Shown here piece by piece: positions 37,994 through 46,020 of a DNA stretch of 48,092 bases. Numbering within the stretch: the stretch's first letter is position 1; each line of letters opens with the position of its first letter. The notes beneath the pieces are model-generated. The model searched no databases, was not told the origin of the DNA, and worked only from the letters and a program-made list of their open reading frames with translations. Source of the DNA: TH1177 sp042138015 (lineage in GTDB: Archaea > Thermoproteota > Nitrososphaeria > Nitrososphaerales > Nitrososphaeraceae); NCBI GenBank assembly GCA_042138015.1, contig JBHIVA010000011.1, positions 1-48,092 on the forward strand. The letters run 5' to 3'. Position numbers and translations under genes: made by a program.

Positions 37994-38338
37994 GTGATGT
38001 ATAGTATGAACAAGTCAAATATTTTGATGATGACTGCAATAGTATTATTGATGGGTGCCGTCCTAACCTTCAACGGATTTCATTATGCCTTCGCTCAAGG
38101 GTACACCGGTGGTGCAGAAACTGATGCATCTTCTATTGAAGAACAATTAAAACTAGCCCAAGAAAAAGTTTCAAATGCACAACAAACTGGAGCATATGGT
38201 TCAGGTACTTCAATGGTTAGTGGTGATTCAATGCAAACAGCTATATTCATTGGTGTCCTTATAGCAATCTTTGGTGGAGTTGCAGCAGCCTTCTTTGCAA
38301 TGAGTAGAAGTAGACAAAGAGAACCAGCAAGATACTAA
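37994..38338 (+). CDS. Candidate AMO accessory subunit (AmoY/AmoZ type)
   Basis: A 114-residue (about 110 from ATG 38006) membrane protein. It has a signal-like N-terminus (ILMMTAIVLLMGAVLTF) with a likely cleavage after the Ala-rich FHYAFAQ, an acidic exported middle (YTGGAETDASSIEEQLKLAQ) and one C-terminal helix (IFIGVLIAIFGGVAAAFFAM) ending in basic residues. Small paired membrane proteins near amo genes are known as AmoY and AmoZ in Nitrososphaera viennensis. I cannot tell which one this is. The locus position (beside amoB, amoX and amoA) supports the call; a copper or stabilising role is inferred. Confidence 0.55.
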   Translation: MMYSMNKSNILMMTAIVLLMGAVLTFNGFHYAFAQGYTGGAETDASSIEEQLKLAQEKVSNAQQTGAYGSGTSMVSGDSMQTAIFIGVLIAIFGGVAAAFFAMSRSRQREPARY

Positions 38339-38362
38339 TTTTTTTATCCATTTTTTTTATTA
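38339..38362 (+). terminator. T-rich terminator-like tract
   Basis: Two T-runs of 7 and 8 follow directly after the stop of the first small AMO-locus gene, the usual form of an archaeal terminator. It would separate this transcript from the next small gene, which has its own TATA box. Confidence 0.4.
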
Positions 38363-38427
38363 TATTAAAATAAATACAATTTTTAAAAATTAATCCTTAC
38401 TTCCTAAAATTTCTAAAATACCAAAAT

Positions 38428-38435
38428 GTATATAT
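38428..38435 (+). promoter_or_regulatory. TATA box for the second AMO-locus small gene
   Basis: GTATATAT at 38428-38435 sits 25-32 bp before ATG 38460, a leaderless spacing. This favours ATG 38460 over the upstream TTG 38448 as the translation start. Confidence 0.5.
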
Positions 38436-38459
38436 CATAGACTTTGATTGCTATATGCT

Positions 38460-38744
38460 ATGGTAGTAGGTGCTATCACCAATCTCAGTGCAATGGTTAG
38501 TAATGTCTTCAACAGTCTTATTCAACAGATAGGTCCAAGCTATGATCCGCTGTTCTACGATGTTATGGTGTATATATTTGGAACAATATTGTTTGCTGTC
38601 TTCCTCCTTGGAGTAATTTCTTTCTGGCTTCGAAGAAAAGGACTTGGCGGTCAATCAGGAAAAGAGAGATGGACTCAAGAATTAGAGAAGTATTTTGAAC
38701 GAGAACAGATTGGTTTAATGCCAGACGAAAAACATCACTGGTAA
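38460..38744 (+). CDS. Candidate AMO accessory subunit (AmoY/AmoZ type), second gene
   Basis: A 94-residue protein from ATG 38460 with one or two hydrophobic stretches (VVGAITNLSAMVSNVFN, then FYDVMVYIFGTILFAVFLLG) and a cytoplasmic basic-acidic tail ending EKYFEREQIGLMPDEKHHW. The tail is aromatic and His-ended, as expected of a conserved protein rather than noise. Together with the gene at 37994 it matches the pattern of the AmoY/AmoZ pair. An upstream TTG 38448 is possible but less likely given the TATA spacing. Which of the two it is cannot be decided here. Confidence 0.55.
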   Translation: MVVGAITNLSAMVSNVFNSLIQQIGPSYDPLFYDVMVYIFGTILFAVFLLGVISFWLRRKGLGGQSGKERWTQELEKYFEREQIGLMPDEKHHW

Positions 38745-39147
38745 ACTATTAATTTACCATGGTAAAATTATAAACCCAAGCTTATTCTTTTTTTATTTTA
38801 CTTTTTTTCTTATAATAATATATATATTTAACATATAATATAATTAATGAACTAGATTAATAATTTTTATTCTATATTTGTATAATATAACTTAATATAG
38901 TTAAAACTCATTTCTAAATACAATTATTATTAACATTTTCACTTACTCTATTTCCTGTTTATATATTTGTAGCAAATAGGGAATCTTTTTAATTCCTTTT
39001 TGAGTAAAAAAAAAGTATAAAAAACAACTAAGTCATGAACGTATCGATATAAAAATATGTTATTATTATATGCACTATGTATTGCTTGAAAAAATATTAA
39101 TCAATAATTTAATAATTAAATAGTAAGACAAAAAAAAATAGGTTATT
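38745..39147. other. Intergenic stretch in AMO locus
   Basis: 403 bp of very AT-rich DNA between the second small gene and the convergent end of amoB. T-runs near 38786-38810 suggest a terminator. No ORF, tRNA or clear repeat visible. Confidence 0.35.
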
Positions 39148-39705
39148 TTAAATTACTTGCCAGGGCCTAGTAGCAAAAGTTACTCCCAATCCAGCTCCAA
39201 TTAATATTACTTGATACCATACATTTTCCCATGGTACTGGTTTCAATATCGCTTCTCCTGAAACTTGAACAGTTTGTCCCGGACCCAATCCTGGACCTAC
39301 AGTTGCAACATTAAGTTGTGTATGTACATGATAAATTCCAGGCTCAAGAGCTTTTGCAGTTACTGTATATGGAACTGTAGCTTGTGGTTGAATCTCAAAA
39401 ACGTTTCCTGGAGGATCTCTTGATGTAAACTCCCATCTATTACCAGCGTTTGTGGATTCACTAAAAAGTGATATCCATGCTCTAAGTGGTCTATTAACCA
39501 AGCTCTGCAATTGTCCAGTTACTGTCAATTCTTCACCTGTTTGTAGTGTTTGTGCTGAAAATGCTTCATCTTGTATTCTTACGAATCTACTTTGAAGCTG
39601 AGCTTGAACACCATGACCTTCCGCGTCTTCGATAGGAATAAGGGTAATTGCAGTGGACATCACAATAACTATTGCAATAGTTACCGCTAATGCACTTTTC
39701 ATCAT
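39148..39705 (-). CDS. amoB: Ammonia monooxygenase subunit B
   Basis: A 185-residue archaeal AmoB, much shorter than bacterial AmoB/PmoB. A signal or first helix at 3-25 ends before EDAEGHGVQAQ, whose His is the N-terminal copper ligand. GIYHVHTQLNVAT (about 119-131) provides the other two copper-site His residues. The second helix is near the C-terminus (VWYQVILIGAGLGVTFA). It faces the extracellular side and is part of the ammonia-oxidising complex with AmoA and AmoC. It is divergent from amoX-amoA across 195 bp. Confidence 0.96.
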   Translation of the reverse strand: MMKSALAVTIAIVIVMSTAITLIPIEDAEGHGVQAQLQSRFVRIQDEAFSAQTLQTGEELTVTGQLQSLVNRPLRAWISLFSESTNAGNRWEFTSRDPPGNVFEIQPQATVPYTVTAKALEPGIYHVHTQLNVATVGPGLGPGQTVQVSGEAILKPVPWENVWYQVILIGAGLGVTFATRPWQVI

Positions 39706-39868
39706 ATTCGTATACTAGGGAAGATGAATAACATGGATATATGTTTTGCTGTTTTTTCTTTAACTCTTACATATGTAAATCAAGATAAATCTATATTATT
39801 TAAAAAAATATACCAAATTTATAGACATATTGAACATTGAAATTACATAACATAAATAAATAGCAAAA

Positions 39869-39876
39869 TTTAAAAG
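39869..39876 (+). promoter_or_regulatory. TATA box for amoX
   Basis: TTTAAAAG at 39869-39876 lies 25-32 bp before the amoX ATG at 39901, giving a leaderless transcript. Confidence 0.5.
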
Positions 39877-39900
39877 GGCTGATTGAATCATTAATATTAA

Positions 39901-40194
39901 ATGACTTTACCAAAAGGATACAGTAGCGATGGAAGAAGAGTAGATGGTGGAAATCGTGATGAGATAGAACGAATGATTGGCCGTAGAGTCGAAAACATGA
40001 AAGGAATCTATGTTCTTGGTTTCATATTATGTTGGATTGCGACTGCAGGTGGAGTATATGTTGGTGTAACTGTTTATCCATGGGCATATCCGTTACCCAG
40101 TGGGATTTACGCGTTATCTGTGCTGACTGTTATAGAGGTATTAGGTTTTATATTTATAATGAAGATTGCAGGCGAAAAACCAGTCCGTCCATAA
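39901..40194 (+). CDS. amoX: AMO-associated subunit AmoX
   Basis: A 97-residue protein with two membrane helices (about 36-58, YVLGFILCWIATAGGVYVG, and 68-90) and a Gly/Arg-rich N-terminal head (MTLPKGYSSDGRRVDGG). This is the ORF38/AmoX protein, always found with amo genes in ammonia-oxidising archaea and present in the purified AMO complex. It is 130 bp upstream of amoA, in the same direction, as in group I.1b. Confidence 0.93.
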   Translation: MTLPKGYSSDGRRVDGGNRDEIERMIGRRVENMKGIYVLGFILCWIATAGGVYVGVTVYPWAYPLPSGIYALSVLTVIEVLGFIFIMKIAGEKPVRP

Positions 40195-40292
40195 ACACTT
40201 TTTCCATTTATTTTAATTTTTTATTTTAATAACTAAATTTTAAATTTGCTACATAATTTAATATACATATTATTTTGAATAAAAAAAATAAA

Positions 40293-40301
40293 TTTTATAT
40301 A
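40293..40301 (+). promoter_or_regulatory. TATA box for amoA
   Basis: TTTTATATA at 40293-40301 lies 24-32 bp before ATG 40325, so amoA can be transcribed on its own from a leaderless promoter as well as from amoX. Confidence 0.5.
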
Positions 40302-40324
40302 CAACTTTCAAGCGTAGGTTGTTA

Positions 40325-40975
40325 ATGGTCTGGCTACGACGTACAACGCACTATCTATTCATAGTAGTCGTTGCTGTTAACAGTACATTATTGACAATCA
40401 ATGCGGGTGACTATATCTTCTATACCGATTGGGCTTGGACTTCATTTGTCGTGTTTTCTATTTCACAATCCACTATGCTTGTGGTAGGAGCGATTTATTA
40501 TATGCTATTCACAGGAGTTCCAGGTACCGCTACATACTATGCTACAATTATGACTATATATACATGGGTTGCAAAAGGTGCATGGTTCGCTTTGGGATAT
40601 CCATACGATTTCATAGTAGTACCAGTTTGGATTCCTTCGGCAATGCTATTAGACCTATCATATTGGGCAACAAGGAGAAACAAACATGCTGCAATTCTAA
40701 TTGGTGGAACATTAGTTGGAATGTCTCTTCCAGTATTCAATATGATAAACCTCTTGTTGGTTAAGGATCCTTTAGAAATGGCATTTAAATATCCTAGACC
40801 CACGTTACCACCGTATATGACTCCAATAGAACCCCAGGTCGGTAAGTTCTATAATAGTCCAGTAGCTTTAGGAGCGGGAGCAGGGGCTGTGCTTAGTGTT
40901 CCGATAGCAGCGTTAGGTGCTAAACTAAATACATGGACTTATAGATGGATGGCAGCCTGGAGTAAATGGGATTAA
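40325..40975 (+). CDS. amoA: Ammonia monooxygenase subunit A
   Basis: A 216-residue archaeal AmoA, the usual phylogenetic marker of ammonia-oxidising archaea. It starts MVWLRRTTHYLFIVVVAVNS, has five or six helices, and carries the conserved GDYIFYTDWAWTSF and FALGYPYDFIVVPVWIPSAM blocks that hold metal-ligand Asp/His residues. ATG 40325 is preferred over TTG 40319 because it matches the family start. No amoC is in the window, so the third core subunit is encoded elsewhere. Confidence 0.98.
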   Translation: MVWLRRTTHYLFIVVVAVNSTLLTINAGDYIFYTDWAWTSFVVFSISQSTMLVVGAIYYMLFTGVPGTATYYATIMTIYTWVAKGAWFALGYPYDFIVVPVWIPSAMLLDLSYWATRRNKHAAILIGGTLVGMSLPVFNMINLLLVKDPLEMAFKYPRPTLPPYMTPIEPQVGKFYNSPVALGAGAGAVLSVPIAALGAKLNTWTYRWMAAWSKWD

Positions 40976-41088
40976 AAATCCTTCATTATTTCTTTTAATT
41001 TTTTTGAACAATTTTTGTAATATCTTTTATAATAGCTAATGATTAAAAAATAAAGTTATGACCTGTTGCAAAAATTATCTATCAAAAA

Positions 41089-41124
41089 TATCTATAAGGA
41101 AATAGGTATCTATAAGGAAATAGG
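41089..41124. repeat. Tandem 18-bp direct repeat, two copies
   Basis: TATCTATAAGGAAATAGG occurs exactly twice head to tail (41089-41106, 41107-41124) in the gap between amoA and korB, downstream of both convergent genes. It may be slippage duplication; no function is apparent. Confidence 0.8.
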
Positions 41125-41228
41125 TCATTAAAATTATTACTTAAATTATTATATGCTTGATTATTATTGATTAACGCCTTGAATTTATATTTAACGTAAA
41201 AATTTAGTAATATAAATTCTCAAATATT

Positions 41229-42194
41229 TTATTTACCTACATATAAAGATTCTAATATTTGATCGATATTGGAATTTGTTTTATTTTGATGAGACATTAT
41301 TTTTTGTTTAGCAGGAGGATAATTTAAATAATTATCTATTTTTTCAGAGATTCTTTCTTGGTATGTTGGAATGTGTTCATTTTTGTAAAATATACCTATA
41401 GGAATTTTATCACCCCATTCATTTGATTTTTTTATAACTTTAGATGCAAGTTCATAATATTTTTCAGGATCTGTTAATGTTCCATCGTATTCGTTATTAT
41501 CTAATTTATATATTCTAGGCATAGCTTTTCCCGAATCTGTGATTTTGTCACTTCCTTGAAACCATTCTTTTGTATTAATATCGTTATAGGTAGGACACGG
41601 TTGAAGTATATCTATAAACGATAATCCATTATGCTGTATTGCCTGCTTTAGCAAATCTTTCAGATGTCTGATGTCATATGCATATCCTCTAGCTATAAAT
41701 GTAAATCCAGAAATAAATGCTAAAGCAATAGGATTGATTGCATCATTTACATTAGGTTGAGTTAGTGACTTTGTTTTCATACCTAATTTTAAAGTTGGCG
41801 AAGCTTGTCCCTTTGTTAATCCATAAACTCCATTATTATAGATAATATATGTCATATCGATATTTCTTCTTCCAGAATTAATGAAATGGCCTACTCCGAT
41901 ACCTAATCCATCACCATCTCCTCCTACAGCAATTACCTCTAAATCTGGATTACATAGCTTAGCACCTTGTGCAAAAGGCAATACTCGTCCATGTAATGTA
42001 TGTATTCCATATGTATGAATGAAATGCGGGGTCTTTCCAGAACAACCTATGCCAGAGAAAATCGCTGTCTTGAAAGTAGGTATTTGTAATTCCGCCAATG
42101 TCATTTGTATTGCATTTAAAATACCAAAATCTCCACAACCAGGACACCAATCATTGTGAACTTCTGTTTTGTAATCTGAAGGTTTAAACTCCAT
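41229..42194 (-). CDS. korB: 2-oxoacid:ferredoxin oxidoreductase beta subunit
   Basis: A 321-residue TPP-binding subunit. WCPGCGDFGILNAIQMTL (about 16-33) and GVGHFINSGRRNID with the preceding GGDGDGLGIG (about 92-115) are the TPP/Mg site. It oxidises a 2-oxoacid (2-oxoglutarate or pyruvate) with CoA and passes electrons to ferredoxin; it may also run reductively. It overlaps korA by 11 bp. The exact 2-oxoacid cannot be told. Confidence 0.93.
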   Translation of the reverse strand: MEFKPSDYKTEVHNDWCPGCGDFGILNAIQMTLAELQIPTFKTAIFSGIGCSGKTPHFIHTYGIHTLHGRVLPFAQGAKLCNPDLEVIAVGGDGDGLGIGVGHFINSGRRNIDMTYIIYNNGVYGLTKGQASPTLKLGMKTKSLTQPNVNDAINPIALAFISGFTFIARGYAYDIRHLKDLLKQAIQHNGLSFIDILQPCPTYNDINTKEWFQGSDKITDSGKAMPRIYKLDNNEYDGTLTDPEKYYELASKVIKKSNEWGDKIPIGIFYKNEHIPTYQERISEKIDNYLNYPPAKQKIMSHQNKTNSNIDQILESLYVGK

Positions 42195-44130
42195 AGTCTA
42201 ATACAACTCTTTTGTTATTAATACTATTATTCAGAATTTTTTTTAATGTGATATATAGCTCATCTAAAGATATTGGTCTTCCGTTATACTTGACTATTTC
42301 ATAATCAATGTCTTTATTCAGGTTTTGTTTTATTATTTGTGCTAATTGTGATGAATAATTCATTTCAACGTTTATGATAGTTTTTACATTATTTAGGAGT
42401 TTTTCTAACAAAATTTTAGGAAAAGGATTTAACAATTTAACTTGAATAAATCTAATTTTGAATCCTTCCTCTCTTAATAAGTCTAACGTGTCTAAAATAA
42501 CTCCTTTTGTTGATCCCCAACTAGTAATTATTATTTCTGAACTTTCATAAAAAATTTTAACTTTATCTTCGTTGCTTATTTTTTCTGAAATCAATTCTAG
42601 TTTTCGCATTCTTTTATTCATCATCTTTATACGCATTTCTGGATCTTCCGTTATATGTCCTTCTTCATTATGTTCATCACCTGTATTCCAAAATATCCCA
42701 TGTTCTGTACCAAGAGCTACTCTATTTGAAATATTATCATCAGTTAATTCAAATCTTTTGAAATTTCCAGATGTAGAAGATAATAGATTATCTGACTTTT
42801 CAATGAGACTTCCACGATCTATATCGATTTTACTTGCATCAAATTTCTTGAATGTCATGATACTACTCGCTATAGCTTTGTCCAGCAAATGGATAACAGG
42901 TAATTGAAAAATCTCCGCGAAATTAAAAACCCTAATTGTATCATAAAAACTTTCTTCTATATCACCGGAAGCGAAAACAATTTTAGGAAATTCTCCATGA
43001 CCTGCATTGATTGCAAACAATAAATCTCCCTGTTCATGTCTAGTGGGTAACCCTGTTGAGGGACCAGCCCGTTGATACAAAGAAATAACTAAAGGCACTT
43101 CATTTATCCCAGCCCAACCTAAAGCTTCAGCCATCAATGAAAAACCTGGTCCTGATGTTGCGGTAGAAGTTCTTGCTCCTGTTAAAGCCCCCCCGATAGC
43201 CATAGTGATGGCAGCAATTTCGTCTTCAGTTTGCATGACTAAAATCGAACCTTTTTTTCCATCAGATTGCTCTATTATCTCGTTCAATTCCAAGAACTCA
43301 CTATCCTCACTAGCTGGAGTAATTGGATAATATGTTTGAAATCTACATCCAGCAATGATTTTTCCCATTGCTGATGCTTGACTTCCCTGTACCAAAATTA
43401 TATCTGAAAAGCTTTCTTTGTTACCATTAAAGCGAATTTTATTATTCTTTGCTAATTGATTTGCATATTTGTAAGAATATTCTGCAGCAGCAATATTAGT
43501 TTCTGCTATTTTTGGTTTGGTATGAAATGTATAATTTATTGCATTAAATAATTTCTGCTTATCAAATCCTAGCATTGCTAAGGATATTGATATAGCCATG
43601 ACATTGATCATTCTGGCGAGTTTGCTTAATGCAGGATTTCCAATTTCCTCAGAAAAATTTTTTAATAATTTTAAAAAAGGGATATCGTAACAAGTTACTG
43701 ATTTTTTTTTTACATTATCAAGTATTTTCTGTACAGTAACTTCATTTCCATTGTCATCAAATTCCTTAGTTATTCTTCTGTGTATTTCTTCATCGATAGT
43801 AGGAATTTCATTCAATGAGGTATTAATTGATTCTGAATTACAGATAATTATTCCATCCTGAGAAACTTGCATTGCATGACGAAATATTGTTTCCGCATCA
43901 AAAGATATCAGTATATCTATATTTTCTTTATGAGAACGTATTGGTTTATTGGATATTCTAACAGTAAAATAGCTATGTTCTCCCTTGATATTTGAATAAT
44001 ATTCTCTTTTACCGAAAACGTACAAACCCGCTTCAGCACAGGTTCTTGAAAATATATTTGCAGCAGAGTCTACACCACTTCCTTGAGCTCCACCAATGAC
44101 CCACGAAACCTCTTCAATTTTATGTTCCAT
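42184..44130 (-). CDS. korA: 2-oxoacid:ferredoxin oxidoreductase, fused gamma-alpha subunit
   Basis: A 648-residue protein. The N-terminal gamma domain (about 1-190) starts EEVSWVIGGAQGSGVDSAAN, then the alpha domain has QGSQASAMGKIIAGCRFQTY, YPITPASEDSEFL (about 268-280), GARTSTATSGPGFSLMAEAL (about 317-336) and a C-terminal transketolase-like part. This gamma-alpha fusion is the usual archaeal/aerobic two-subunit type. The beta subunit follows directly with an 11-bp overlap. Confidence 0.94.
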   Translation of the reverse strand: MEHKIEEVSWVIGGAQGSGVDSAANIFSRTCAEAGLYVFGKREYYSNIKGEHSYFTVRISNKPIRSHKENIDILISFDAETIFRHAMQVSQDGIIICNSESINTSLNEIPTIDEEIHRRITKEFDDNGNEVTVQKILDNVKKKSVTCYDIPFLKLLKNFSEEIGNPALSKLARMINVMAISISLAMLGFDKQKLFNAINYTFHTKPKIAETNIAAAEYSYKYANQLAKNNKIRFNGNKESFSDIILVQGSQASAMGKIIAGCRFQTYYPITPASEDSEFLELNEIIEQSDGKKGSILVMQTEDEIAAITMAIGGALTGARTSTATSGPGFSLMAEALGWAGINEVPLVISLYQRAGPSTGLPTRHEQGDLLFAINAGHGEFPKIVFASGDIEESFYDTIRVFNFAEIFQLPVIHLLDKAIASSIMTFKKFDASKIDIDRGSLIEKSDNLLSSTSGNFKRFELTDDNISNRVALGTEHGIFWNTGDEHNEEGHITEDPEMRIKMMNKRMRKLELISEKISNEDKVKIFYESSEIIITSWGSTKGVILDTLDLLREEGFKIRFIQVKLLNPFPKILLEKLLNNVKTIINVEMNYSSQLAQIIKQNLNKDIDYEIVKYNGRPISLDELYITLKKILNNSINNKRVVLDYGV

Positions 44131-44182
44131 TCAATAATTATTGATAAATTCTTTCTATTAATAGTTTGGAGAATAATATATA

Positions 44183-44338
44183 TTATCCTCCTCCTGTTGC
44201 TGCATCATGTAAACAACATTCACAAGAGTCTCTTTCACCACAATATGGGCAGACACACATACAAATTTCTATGTCATTTCCACAACATTCACAAGAATTT
44301 TCATCCTTGTAGTCACCAGTTTTCAAAGTGTCTTCCAT
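44183..44338 (-). CDS. Cysteine-rich small protein (51 aa, ten Cys)
   Basis: A short frame from ATG (44338 down) to TAA (44183-44185). The peptide is MEDTLKTGDYKDEN, then SCECCGNDIEICMCVCPYC, then GERDSCECCLHDAATGGG. Ten of 51 residues are Cys, as CxCC, CxCxCxxC and CxCC, symmetric about the middle. That looks like a zinc/iron or metallothionein-like metal-binding protein. No family recognised. It lies upstream of and in the same direction as korAB, 52 bp from it, so it could share its transcript. The Cys pattern is far above chance for AT-rich DNA. Confidence 0.7.
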   Translation of the reverse strand: MEDTLKTGDYKDENSCECCGNDIEICMCVCPYCGERDSCECCLHDAATGGG

Positions 44339-44455
44339 TTTTATTATTAATGAATATATTTCTTATAAATTATTATAATTTAAAAATATTTTACCGACAA
44401 TAAATTTGAAAATTTATAAAAAGAATATATTTTATATTTTATATATTGTTATCCT

Positions 44456-44539
44456 ATGTCTGAGGATAAAGAATTTGAAAAAGACTTGGAAAATGAATAT
44501 GATGAATTTGAAGATGTCGACGACTTTGATGATGTTTAA
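44456..44539 (+). CDS. Very small acidic protein (27 aa)
   Basis: ATG 44456 to TAA 44537-44539, encoding MSEDKEFEKDLENEYDEFED and VDDFDDV. It is almost entirely Asp/Glu with spaced Phe/Tyr/Leu. A TATA-like tract (ATATATTTTATATTTTATAT) ends about 10 bp before the start, with parts at leaderless distance. It could be a small acidic DNA-mimic or partner peptide. Coding is uncertain because it is so short. Confidence 0.4.
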   Translation: MSEDKEFEKDLENEYDEFEDVDDFDDV

Positions 44540-44624
44540 TCAAACAGAAAATATAGTATTATAACCCTCAAAAAATCTTGACATTTCTTTAAAAGTTATA
44601 TATTAAATAAGATAAAACATTTCC

Positions 44625-44981
44625 ATGTCTTCAAATAGTTTTGAGTTTGATACTCTTAACAAAAGAATAGATTCTTTAGTAAATGAATTAAAAAATGATG
44701 GAATAGATATTAAAGTAAAATCAGATTATGAATCCTGCTCACTTAAATTGTATACTTCTAATTCTGATATATTAGAAATAGCTCGAGAGAGTTTAAAAGA
44801 TGTCCTAGAATTTTCATATACAGCAGCGGAACATCATCCATATTGGAATATACTTTATAATAGTTCTGAAATTTTGAATACAATTTTGGACAAATGGGAC
44901 GAATATATTGATGATGATCAAGTGAAAGAGATGTTATGGAGAAATAATGAAGTTAAATATAATTTAACTAAATTAGTTTGA
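44625..44981 (+). CDS. Hypothetical soluble protein (118 aa)
   Basis: A 118-residue protein, all-alpha and beta mixed, starting MSSNSFEFDTLNKRIDSLVN, with ILEIARESLKDVLEFSYTAA and HHPYWNILYNSSEIL further on and YNLTKLV at the end. Charged, no signal or membrane segment. Family not recognised. Next gene starts 80 bp later. Confidence 0.55.
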   Translation: MSSNSFEFDTLNKRIDSLVNELKNDGIDIKVKSDYESCSLKLYTSNSDILEIARESLKDVLEFSYTAAEHHPYWNILYNSSEILNTILDKWDEYIDDDQVKEMLWRNNEVKYNLTKLV

Positions 44982-45061
44982 TAAATTTAAACATTAGTAT
45001 ATTTTAGTTGAACTGCTCTACATAAACTTAATAGTAAAAGAAATATGAAAATAACCAACTA

Positions 45062-45775
45062 ATGAAATGGTTTATTATTTTATTTATTTTAACCCTTTCA
45101 TTTTTAATAATATTCAAAATTCTCTATCTAGGGGAATCAACACCCTTTTCAATTTTATACTCGCAATTTGGAAATACCAATGATACATCTTTTATTCTAA
45201 ATGGTACTTTATTTTCTTTAATATTATTGGATGATCAAACTCCCACGGAAAACAATGATAGTTTTCCAAATCTTTTATCCTTTAAAGAAAATAAAAAACA
45301 AACAGATGTGGATGATCTTCTCACATCCACTCTGATTGACATACTTACCAGTAAAGAATCAAGCTTCTCCTTAAATGAATTACTTCCTAATTCTGACATA
45401 ACAAATGATAAAAACTACAATACTATGAATAAATTTTTAGTTCTAAATGGCAGTTGGATGTTGGATGTAAGAAATGGAGATATAATCACTTTTAATGCCA
45501 AAATATCAAAAATTTCCAAAGAAGGAATGTCTCCTCACATATTTGAAATTATTAATTTTATAGAAGATACGAATACTCCTATTAAATTGTATGACAATGA
45601 AAATAGCGTTATAAAAGGCAGGGCAGAGATTATTACCCCTAGAGGTATAGTAGACACTGATCTTTATTTAGTTCTACAAAGAAATACTGTAAACATTATT
45701 TTAGAACCTAAAATACTAGATAATAATTATCAAGGACAACCCATATATGGTTTAGTAAAATATATCAATCCTTGA
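45062..45775 (+). CDS. Membrane-anchored exported hypothetical protein
   Basis: A 237-residue protein with one N-terminal hydrophobic helix (about 2-25, KWFIILFILTLSFLIIFKIL) and an exported domain. The exported part has NGTLFSLILLDD, then NGSWMLDVRNGDIITFNAK and RGIVDTDLYLVLQRN, a beta-rich pattern with several N-x-S/T sites. No catalytic motif seen. It resembles surface proteins of unknown function; the exact family is not recognised. Confidence 0.6.
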   Translation: MKWFIILFILTLSFLIIFKILYLGESTPFSILYSQFGNTNDTSFILNGTLFSLILLDDQTPTENNDSFPNLLSFKENKKQTDVDDLLTSTLIDILTSKESSFSLNELLPNSDITNDKNYNTMNKFLVLNGSWMLDVRNGDIITFNAKISKISKEGMSPHIFEIINFIEDTNTPIKLYDNENSVIKGRAEIITPRGIVDTDLYLVLQRNTVNIILEPKILDNNYQGQPIYGLVKYINP

Positions 45776-46020
45776 ATTTTCAGATTTAATTTCGACTTGA
45801 TAAATTCAAAATATTTAAAGTTACTTTACAAGGAAATAAATTCTGCCTTTCAATTGTATATATCATCACATTAAACAAATTCGTATAAAGTAGATTGAGT
45901 TAAAATAATAATATAATTTTTTCAAATCGAATCTAAAAAGAACTTAAAACGAATTTTATGAATCCATTTTTTTGTTAAAAACTAAACCTATAATAGATGC
46001 TTTGCTAATTATTGTAAAAC

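Noticed and set aside
44083..44403. 106-codon plus-strand frame opposite korA start and the Cys-rich gene
   Set aside because: Antisense of the Cys-rich and korA codons; His/Leu/Ile-rich shadow composition.
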